Origin: MGBC114844 sp910585855
GTDB taxonomy: Bacteria > Bacillota > Clostridia > Lachnospirales > Lachnospiraceae
Direction of reading: 5' to 3'
Assembly: GCA_965646165.1 (NCBI GenBank)
Contig: CBFFYP010000055.1
Coordinates: 1 to 32,790, forward strand
Length of the DNA stretch: 32,790 nucleotides
In this document: positions 1 to 6,115 of the stretch, in pieces
How positions within the stretch are numbered: the stretch's first letter is position 1
Layout: every line of letters begins with the position of its first letter
Program-made: the position numbers and the translations under genes
Notes under the pieces: generated by a model
Told to the model about the DNA's origin: nothing
What the model saw: the letters and a program-made list of their open reading frames with translations, nothing else
Databases searched by the model: none

Positions 1-318
1 TATTCTGTGGATTGTTTTGTTGAAAAGCGGAAAACAGACCGGTTACAGATGCCAGCATTTTTGTTAAGTTAGTGCATATGGTGCAATTCGCCCGTATCAC
101 AAGCAAAACGTGATTGGTGTAAGGAAGGATTTTACCAGCCATAAGATAGCTTCTTTCTTAACAATACGGGCTAAACACGCCCCTTTTTTTGCACACACTG
201 CATGGAAGCAGTATGTGCAAAAAATTCTAGTTTTTCTATAGAAGCCAAAGACTTTCTAACCGTTCTCCGAAGTCACATGCAGAGGAAACGAGCCAGCCGC
301 CTCTCGCTATGTATTGGC
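1..318 (+). repeat. F1 repeat, type B unit, forward, left end outside or degraded
   Basis: Core of the F1 family. It has GCCCGTAT at 90-97 pairing with ATACGGGC at 164-171, the conserved block CTAAACACGCCCC at 171-183, a T-tract hairpin at 185-224 (stem GCACA..TGTGC, loop ATGGAA, A-tract) and the B-type right arm with CCGCCTCTCGC near 297-307. The usual left end (GGACGCCAGA) is not seen; the first ~80 bases are diverged. With the A unit at 515-850 it forms a B-forward/A-reverse composite. The AT-rich linker at 319-514 is longer than in the 29482-30203 copy (about 60 bp) and shows no gene. Confidence 0.8.
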
Positions 319-514
319 TAGAGGAAGAAATCATAGTTTGCTGTAAATGAGTTTGTTTAGTATATTCTTGGTATCTTTTTTTGTTATATTTAAGAAGTTT
401 TTGTTAAGTGTTATAATAAAAAATCGCTGTTATTTGGTAAAAAATTTGTTACAAAATTAGTATAGAATTAGATATAGAATTAACATATATTTTTTGCTCC
501 GGAGTCAAGAAACA

Positions 515-850
515 GCCAGATTCTGGAACGGTGGGCAGACTGCAGTGACTTTGGAAAAAAGTTAGAAGTTCTTAGACTTCTGTTTAAAAATCTAAGATTT
601 TTTGCATATCCTGCTTCCATGCAGGGTATGCAAAAAAAGGGGCGTGTTTAGCCCGGAAGATAGGAAAGAGGATGTTTTATGGCTGATAAAGTCTTTCCTT
701 ACACCTGTTTTGTTTCGGTTGTGGTGAGGGCGAATTGCGCCCCGGTCTGTCCGGCTGCATCTGCCAAAAGGCAGAAGTCTTAGAACTTCTTGCTTTTTGG
801 AAATCGGAACAGCAGGCTGCCCACCGTTCCAGAATCTGGCGTCCCCCTCT
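515..850 (-). repeat. F1 repeat, type A unit, reverse
   Basis: Complete A unit on the minus strand, from GCCAGATTCTGG (515-526) to CCAGAATCTGGCGTCC (829-844). The arms pair as TTCTGGAACGG with CCGTTCCAGAA, where most A copies have TTCGAAAACGG with CCGTTTTCGAA, so the change is compensated on both sides. The core holds GGGGCG/CGCCCC and GCCC/GGGC nested stems and the T/A-flanked hairpin at 598-637. It ends about 50 bp before the tetR promoter, so it can insulate the operon from upstream transcription. Confidence 0.85.
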
Positions 851-899
851 GAAAAACTCTAATGCATAATAGAATTTTACAGAAAATTGAAAAAAGAGA

Positions 900-934
900 T
901 TGACCTTCTCTATACCGATTGGTATACTAGAGAG
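900..934 (+). promoter_or_regulatory. Promoter with overlapping TetR-type operator
   Basis: A -35 box TTGACC (900-905) and -10 box TATACT (923-928) are spaced by 17 bp. The spacer and -10 contain the palindrome ATACC-GATT-GGTAT (912-925), extended outward by TCTC (907-910) and GAGA (930-933). Repressor binding here would occlude RNA polymerase. The position directly upstream of the TetR gene suggests autorepression and control of the following glucan genes. Binding itself is inference. Confidence 0.75.
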
Positions 935-950
935 AAGAGGTGGTGATGCA

Positions 951-1529
951 GTGGACAACCGGGAGATTATTATGCAGTGTGCGCTGAATTTATTTTCAGA
1001 TAAAGGTTATGATTCGGTAGGTGTGCAGGAGATTGCAAAGGCAGCAGGGATTACAAAGCCTACCTTGTACTATTATTTTAAAAGCAAGCATGGTCTTTTG
1101 GAAGCTTTGATTCAGGAAAAAGGAGAGTTGCTGATGAAGCAACTTATTCGGTCGGTAGAAATATCTGGTGGTATTTCTGAAAAACTTTTGCGGCTGGCAC
1201 ATGCTTATGTTGAGTTTTCTACAGAAGATGAAAAGTTTTTTATGCTGATGCTGTGTCTGATGTATTATCCTAGACAGAATGAAGCACATCAAGCGATTGC
1301 ACCACTGATTCATAAGCAGTATTGTTTGATTACAGAAACTTTTGAACGAGAGTCAAAGTACCTTGGCAATATGAACGGCAGACAGGAGCAGTTTGCTATG
1401 GGATTTCTTGGAACACTGGACAGTTATATAACAATACAGTATGAACGAGGAAAAAGCCGGGAAGAAATTCGGGATTTTGGTGCAGTTTATTCTGTTGTTC
1501 ATCAGTTTTTGCATGGTATTTTTTCATAA
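951..1529 (+). CDS. TetR/AcrR family transcriptional regulator
   Basis: A 192-residue regulator, the usual TetR length. The N-terminal helix-turn-helix is clear at about residues 22-46, with VGVQEIAKAAGITKPTLYYY followed by FKSKHGLL. The C-terminal ligand-binding half has no recognisable inducer site. The GTG at 951 is chosen because AGAGGTGG lies about 7 bp upstream and the helix-turn-helix then sits at the normal distance from the N-terminus. An in-frame TTG at 900 would overlap the -35 box. It is the first gene of an apparent operon with the GH13 hydrolase (24 bp gap) and glgB, so it probably controls alpha-glucan metabolism and its own expression through the palindrome at 907-933. The inducer is unknown; a sugar or sugar phosphate is only a guess from context. 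Confidence 0.9.
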   Translation: MDNREIIMQCALNLFSDKGYDSVGVQEIAKAAGITKPTLYYYFKSKHGLLEALIQEKGELLMKQLIRSVEISGGISEKLLRLAHAYVEFSTEDEKFFMLMLCLMYYPRQNEAHQAIAPLIHKQYCLITETFERESKYLGNMNGRQEQFAMGFLGTLDSYITIQYERGKSREEIRDFGAVYSVVHQFLHGIFS

Positions 1530-1553
1530 AAAATGACAGGAGGAAAGACAGAT

Positions 1554-2906
1554 ATGGCGTGGTATGAGGAGGCAGTGTTTTATCATATGTATCCGTTAGG
1601 AATGACAGGATCACCATATGAAAATAAGGAGGAGGGTGTGGTACACCGAATGGAGGAATTAAAGCTGTGGATTCCTCATTTGGTAGATTTGAATTTTAAT
1701 GCGATTTATATTGGTCCCTTATTTGAGTCTACTACACATGGATATGATACAAAAGACTATCGGCTGGTAGATCGCAGATTGGGAGATAATAAAGATTTTA
1801 AAGAATTTGTAGAACTTTGTCATAAAGAAGGCATCCATGTTGTAGTGGATGGTGTATTTAATCATACAGGCAGAGAGTTTTTTGCCTTTCAGGATTTAAA
1901 AGAAAAGCGGGAAGGCTCTCGATATAAGGATTGGTATAAAGGAGTTAATTTTTGGGGAAATACACGTTATAATGATGGATTTGGCTATGAGGCATGGAGA
2001 AATTGTTTTGAACTTGTGAATCTGAATCTAAGAAATCCAGAAGTAAAAAACTATTTATTTGAAACGATTGATTTTTGGATTGATGAGTTTGATATAGATG
2101 GAATTCGTTTAGACTGTGCCGACTGTTTGGATTTTGATTTTATGAAGGAGATGCGGTGGAGAACTGGGCAGAAAAAAGCAGATTTTTGGCTGATGGGTGA
2201 AGTGATTCATGGAGATTATTCCCGTTGGGTAAATGATGAGATGCTTCATTCGGTGACAAATTATGAACTGCATAAGGGATTATATTCTGGGCATAATGAT
2301 CAAAACTATTTTGAAATTGCACATACGATCCGCAGACTGTTTGATGCCAATGGTGGACTTTGCAGAGGACGGCGGCTTTATAGTTTTGTGGATAATCATG
2401 ATGTAGAACGGATTGCAAGTAAATTAAAACAGAAAGAGCATCTCTATCCGGTGCTGTTGCTGCTTTATACGCTTCCGGGAATTCCTTCGATATATTATGG
2501 ATCGGAATGGGGGATAGAAGGGAAAAAAGAAAATGGCAGAGATGAGCCTCTTCGTCCTTATATTGACGGAAAGAGTATTGAAAGCAGACAGAATAAGATT
2601 AGCGATTGGGTAAAACTGCTTGGAAAACTTTATCAGGAAAATAAAGAAATTCCTTATGGACGCTATCAGGAGTTAATGCTGAAAAACCGACAGTATGCTT
2701 TTGCAAAAAGACTGGAAAATTCTGCAGTAGTAGTAGCAGTAAATAATGATGAAAAAGAAGAGGAAATCTGTATCCCTGGATTTATGGGGGCTTGCAAAGC
2801 AGTGGACTTGGTTACAGAGGAAGAGATTTCTGTAGAAGGAAATGGAATGATGAAGATTTTGGTGTCCGGCAATCGGGGAAGATTGATAAAAGTAACGGCA
2901 TTGTAA
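1554..2906 (+). CDS. GH13 alpha-amylase family glycoside hydrolase, cytoplasmic
   Basis: A 450-residue GH13 enzyme acting on alpha-1,4 glucans. GH13 regions: DGVFNH (99-104); GIRLDCAD with nucleophile D187; LMGEVIHGD with acid/base E216; FVDNHDVER with transition-state stabiliser D283. There is no signal peptide, so it acts in the cytoplasm on glycogen or imported maltodextrin. The start at ATG 1554 follows AGGAGG (1538-1543) at good spacing; an in-frame ATG at 1533 lies before that Shine-Dalgarno and is unlikely. It has a TIM barrel plus a short C-terminal beta domain (ending near GNRGRLIKV) and no CBM. The exact specificity (alpha-amylase, maltogenic or cyclomaltodextrinase-like) cannot be read from sequence alone. 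The neighbouring glgB supports a role in glycogen turnover. Confidence 0.92.
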   Translation: MAWYEEAVFYHMYPLGMTGSPYENKEEGVVHRMEELKLWIPHLVDLNFNAIYIGPLFESTTHGYDTKDYRLVDRRLGDNKDFKEFVELCHKEGIHVVVDGVFNHTGREFFAFQDLKEKREGSRYKDWYKGVNFWGNTRYNDGFGYEAWRNCFELVNLNLRNPEVKNYLFETIDFWIDEFDIDGIRLDCADCLDFDFMKEMRWRTGQKKADFWLMGEVIHGDYSRWVNDEMLHSVTNYELHKGLYSGHNDQNYFEIAHTIRRLFDANGGLCRGRRLYSFVDNHDVERIASKLKQKEHLYPVLLLLYTLPGIPSIYYGSEWGIEGKKENGRDEPLRPYIDGKSIESRQNKISDWVKLLGKLYQENKEIPYGRYQELMLKNRQYAFAKRLENSAVVVAVNNDEKEEEICIPGFMGACKAVDLVTEEEISVEGNGMMKILVSGNRGRLIKVTAL

Positions 2907-2986
2907 TTATATAGAATAAATAGGTTGAAATATACCGAAGAATAAAAGGGAAAGGAACTGCTAATGGCAGAGATAGGAACTAGGAA

Positions 2987-5020
2987 ATGGAAAAAGAAAG
3001 AGAATTGGGGTTAGAGAAAGAGGAAGAAAAAGATTTGGGTGTGATTACAGAAATTGATCGCTATTTATTTGGAGAAGGAACACACTATCAAATTTATAAG
3101 AAGATGGGTGCACATCCAATGGAATTGAACGGGCAATGGGGTGTTTACTTTGCGGTATGGGCTCCAAAGGCGAAAAATGTCAGTATTGTTGGAGATTTTA
3201 ATGGCTGGATGGGATATAATCACAATATGAAGCCGCTTGGGACTTCCGGGATTTTTGAATTATTTATACCGAATCTTGGAGAAGGGGCTCTTTATAAATA
3301 TGCTGTAACCGGAGCAAACGGACAGACCATTATGAAGTCCGATCCTTATGGAGTGGCATGTGAATTTCGCCCGAATACAGCTTCTATTGTTCGGAATATT
3401 GATGGATTTGCATGGACAGATGCAGACTGGATGAATCAAAAGAAAACAAAGGATATTCGAAAAGCACCAATGGCAATCTATGAGGTACATATTGGCTCAT
3501 GGAAAAAGAATGATAATGCTGAACGGGCAGGTTTTTATAACTACCGGGATATGGCACATGAACTGGCAGCTTATGTAGAGGATATGGGATATACCCATGT
3601 GGAACTGATGGGAATTGCAGAACATCCATTTGACGGTTCTTGGGGTTATCAGGTAACAGGATATTTTGCTCCTACTGCTCGATATGGAACAGCACAGGAT
3701 TTAATGTATTTTATTAACTATATGCATGAAAGAAAAATAGGAGTTATTTTGGATTGGGTTCCGGCACATTTTCCAAGAGATGAACATGGACTTGCTAATT
3801 TTGATGGAACACCTACGTATGAATATGCTGATCCTAGAAAAGGGGAACATCCAGACTGGGGAACAAAAGTATTTGATTATGGTCGCAGAGAAGTTGTAGA
3901 TTTCTTGATTTCTAATGCAATTTATTGGATAGAAGAGTATCATGTAGATGGACTTCGTGTGGATGCAGTGGCTTCTATGCTTTATTTGGACTATGGACGC
4001 AATGCCGGACAATGGGTACCAAATTTTTACGGCGGACATGAAAACTTAGAAGCGATTGAATTTTTTAAACATTTAAATTCTATTATGGAAAGACGAGATC
4101 CGGGGACTATGATTATTGCAGAGGAATCGACTGCATGGCCGAAGGTAACAGTAAGACCAGAGGACGACGGACTTGGATTTACTCATAAATGGAATATGGG
4201 ATGGATGAATGATTTTTTGGAGTATGTAAAAAGAGATGCATTGTTTAAAAAATATGCACATGATAAAATGACATTTAGTATGACATATGCATATAGTGAA
4301 AATTATATTTTGGTATTATCCCATGATGAGGTCGTACATTTAAAATGTTCTATGTTAGAGAAAATGCCGGGTTATTATGAAGATAAATTTAAGAACTTAA
4401 AGGTTGCTTATACATTTATGTTTGGACATCCGGGGAAAAAGCTGCTTTTTATGGGACAGGAGTTTGCACAGCTTCGGGAGTGGAGTGAGGAGCGGTCGCT
4501 TGATTGGTATTTATTAGAAGAGCAACCTCATCAGGATATGAAAGACTATGTAAAGACATTGCTGCATTTATATAAAGAACATCCGGCTATGACAGAGTGT
4601 GATGATAGCTGGGAAGGATTTGAATGGATGAATTGTGAAGATGGAGATCGGAGTACATTTAGTTATGTGCGTAAGAATAAAGATCAGACAAGATGTTTGC
4701 TTTTTGTATTTAATTTTACTCCGGTGGCACGAGAGGATTATCGGGTTGGTGTGCCGAATCTGACAGAGTATCGGGTGATATTGGATAGTAATCAGCCTGA
4801 TTTTGGAAAAGGTGCGGATACGGTGTATAAGGCAGAAGAGGTGGAATGTGATAAGCAGGAACAGTCGATTGCTTTTGTATTACAGCCTTTGAGTGCTTAT
4901 GTAATGGAATTTTCTAATATTCATAAGAGGAAGAAAGCACCTGTGGTAAAGAAGGCAGTGGATAAGAAATTGGTTCGCCTTTCGAAAAAAACTAGCCGAA
5001 ATGCTAAGAAAAAGAAATAA
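2987..5020 (+). CDS. glgB: 1,4-alpha-glucan branching enzyme
   Basis: A 677-residue branching enzyme that makes alpha-1,6 branches in glycogen. The N-terminal CBM48 domain is near residues 50-130 (VYFAVWAPKAKNVSIVGDFN). The GH13 catalytic domain has DWVPAHF (256-262), GLRVDAVAS with nucleophile D326, MIIAEES with acid E379 and LSHDEVVH with D447. The C-terminal all-beta domain is followed by a Lys/Arg-rich tail (last ~30 residues, many lysines) that is an addition to the family. The start is the least certain part. ATG 2987 has only a weak upstream site, while a better one (AAAGGAACTGCTA) precedes an ATG at 2964 in another frame that opens a 16-codon ORF ending at 3014, overlapping the glgB start. 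This could be translational coupling. A terminator follows at 5034-5062. Confidence 0.95.
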   Translation: MEKERELGLEKEEEKDLGVITEIDRYLFGEGTHYQIYKKMGAHPMELNGQWGVYFAVWAPKAKNVSIVGDFNGWMGYNHNMKPLGTSGIFELFIPNLGEGALYKYAVTGANGQTIMKSDPYGVACEFRPNTASIVRNIDGFAWTDADWMNQKKTKDIRKAPMAIYEVHIGSWKKNDNAERAGFYNYRDMAHELAAYVEDMGYTHVELMGIAEHPFDGSWGYQVTGYFAPTARYGTAQDLMYFINYMHERKIGVILDWVPAHFPRDEHGLANFDGTPTYEYADPRKGEHPDWGTKVFDYGRREVVDFLISNAIYWIEEYHVDGLRVDAVASMLYLDYGRNAGQWVPNFYGGHENLEAIEFFKHLNSIMERRDPGTMIIAEESTAWPKVTVRPEDDGLGFTHKWNMGWMNDFLEYVKRDALFKKYAHDKMTFSMTYAYSENYILVLSHDEVVHLKCSMLEKMPGYYEDKFKNLKVAYTFMFGHPGKKLLFMGQEFAQLREWSEERSLDWYLLEEQPHQDMKDYVKTLLHLYKEHPAMTECDDSWEGFEWMNCEDGDRSTFSYVRKNKDQTRCLLFVFNFTPVAREDYRVGVPNLTEYRVILDSNQPDFGKGADTVYKAEEVECDKQEQSIAFVLQPLSAYVMEFSNIHKRKKAPVVKKAVDKKLVRLSKKTSRNAKKKK

Positions 5021-5033
5021 GAAGGATAAAAGG

Positions 5034-5062
5034 ACAGCACTTTTTTTAAGGTGCTGTTTTTT
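5034..5062 (+). terminator. Rho-independent terminator of the tetR-GH13-glgB operon
   Basis: The stem ACAGCAC (5034-5040) pairs with GTGCTGT (5051-5057), a T/A-rich loop separates them, and a run of T follows the stem. It begins 14 bases after the glgB stop codon. Confidence 0.88.
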
Positions 5063-5104
5063 GGAGGATATTTTTGGGTTGGGAGGATGTTTGGGGACGC
5101 TGGG

Positions 5105-5434
5105 GGACGCCAGATTTGAAAACGGCAGGCAGCCTGCTGTTCCGCTTTCCAAAAAGTAAGAAGTTCTAGGACTTCTGCCTTTTCTTTGATTCAGCCGTAC
5201 AGACCGGGGTGCAATTCGCCCTCCTTTCAGCCGAAACGAAATGGGTGTAAGGAAGGATTTTACCAGCCATAAGAGATTCTCTTTTCTATCATACGGGCTA
5301 AACACACCCCTTTTTTTTCACACCCTGCATGGAAGCAGGATGTGAAAAAAATCTTAGTTTTTTGAGCAGAAGTCTAAAAACTTCTAACTTTTTTCCAAAG
5401 TCACTGCAGTCTGCCTGCCGTTTTCGAATCTGGC
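5105..5434 (+). repeat. F1 repeat, type A unit, forward, solitary
   Basis: Complete A unit from GGACGCCAGATTTGAAAACG (5105) to CGTTTTCGAATCTGGC (5419-5434). The inner stem reads GGGGTG..CACCCC instead of GGGGCG..CGCCCC, a compensated pair change. The T/A hairpin lies at 5311-5350 with loop ATGGAA. The linker motif TTTCTTGG and AACAAAAAAAGAACG follows to about 5464, as in composites, but no B unit follows. A second terminal-like motif GGGGACGCTG (5093-5102) abuts the left end. Confidence 0.88.
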
Positions 5435-5492
5435 TGTTTCTTGGCTTTGGAACAAAAAAAGAACGAACAGCAAAAAAATCACTTTAAAACTA

Positions 5493-5525
5493 TCATGGAA
5501 ATGGGTAATAAAAAATTACTTTCAT
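5493..5525 (-). other. Ten-codon ORF with an ideal ribosome binding site, possible leader or gene remnant
   Basis: On the minus strand AGGAGG lies 8 bp before ATG (5525), opening MKVIFYYPFP and a TGA stop at 5493-5495. The Shine-Dalgarno is better than those of most genes in the window, yet no gene follows; the F1 unit 5105-5434 begins about 60 bp downstream. It could be a leader peptide, a sporadic match or the 5-prime stub of a gene lost when the repeat arrived. Not recognised. Confidence 0.3.
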
Positions 5526-5609
5526 TAATCTCTCCTCCTCATTCCTTCAAAATTTTATATATTATAAAGATATATATAGATTACAAAGACATAGAATAAT
5601 ATTAGTCAA

Positions 5610-5698
5610 CCTCGCAAATACCTCGTAATTTTTTTTGCGAAGTACCTATTCCACCATTTCATAAATAGAATCCTTTCGGTTGCCGTAGGCGGAAACCC
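5610..5698 (-). other. GC-richer structured intergenic segment, possible leader RNA
   Basis: Within a very AT-rich gap there are two hairpins: CCTCGCAAA (5610-5618) with TTTGCGAAG (5634-5642), and GGTT-GCC-GTA-GGC-GG-AAACC (5678-5697). Read on the minus strand they lie 85-205 bp upstream of the ten-codon ORF at 5525. The segment does not match a riboswitch class I can name. No promoter is convincing. It may be the leader of a lost gene or an unrelated small RNA. Confidence 0.3.
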
Positions 5699-5712
5699 AC
5701 TTCCTTTGTAAA

Positions 5713-6009
5713 AAATGGATTTATAGTGGATTTTATGTTTTTTATAAGTTCCATATATTTCTATTATCCTTTCCTCCTTTTTTTCACTATTACAAATGTT
5801 TCAATTTTACATTTATCTCCTGCAATCCTTGTTTTTATTTTAAGTTTTTTTTTGATATATCTTTGTCAATCATCATTTTCTATAATGGCTTATAATTTAC
5901 TTTTATTTGCTCTTTTTTATTGATGTTCTCTCCATATTTCAATCAAATTCATATAATTCTATCACATTATATTTGATTTTTCAATTTTTCTGTGGCTTTT
6001 TGGTTGGCC
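5713..6009. other. AT-rich intergenic DNA, no gene seen
   Basis: T-rich DNA that reads as a chain of hydrophobic codons in one plus frame. No ribosome binding site, family match or structure is supported. It ends at a lone F1/F2-type terminus, TTTGGCGTCCTCT (6010-6022). Confidence 0.6.
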
Positions 6010-6021
6010 TTTGGCGTCCTC

Positions 6022-6049
6022 TAAGGAAAAGAGGGGATTTTGCCGAAAT
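6022..6049 (+). promoter_or_regulatory. Sigma-28 (SigD/FliA)-like promoter for the FliK-like gene
   Basis: TAAG (6022-6025), 16 bp, then GCCGAAAT (6042-6049), close to the SigD pattern TAAA-N14-16-GCCGATAW. The start codon lies 66 bp further on. The -35 region overlaps the end of a repeat terminus (GGCGTCC at 6013-6019). The same 16-bp spacing occurs at the flagellin promoter. Confidence 0.5.
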
Positions 6050-6115
6050 AGAAAATGGGGGAAATTAGGAAGAATAGGGTTTATTTTTTATAAATGATAG
6101 GAAGGGTTGAATGGT

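Noticed and set aside
677..958. Minus-strand ORF of 93 codons with peptides recurring elsewhere (RSSKTSAF, QPDRPGRNSP)
   Set aside because: The recurrence comes from the F1 repeat DNA. The frame runs through hairpin stems, has no ribosome binding site, and other copies break it.
4880..5305. Minus-strand ORF of 141 codons across the glgB end and F1 unit
   Set aside because: It is antisense to glgB, the terminator and repeat stems, with no family similarity.
5726..5923. Hydrophobic 65-codon ORF in AT-rich intergenic DNA
   Set aside because: T-rich DNA yields Phe/Leu/Ile codons by chance; no ribosome binding site.
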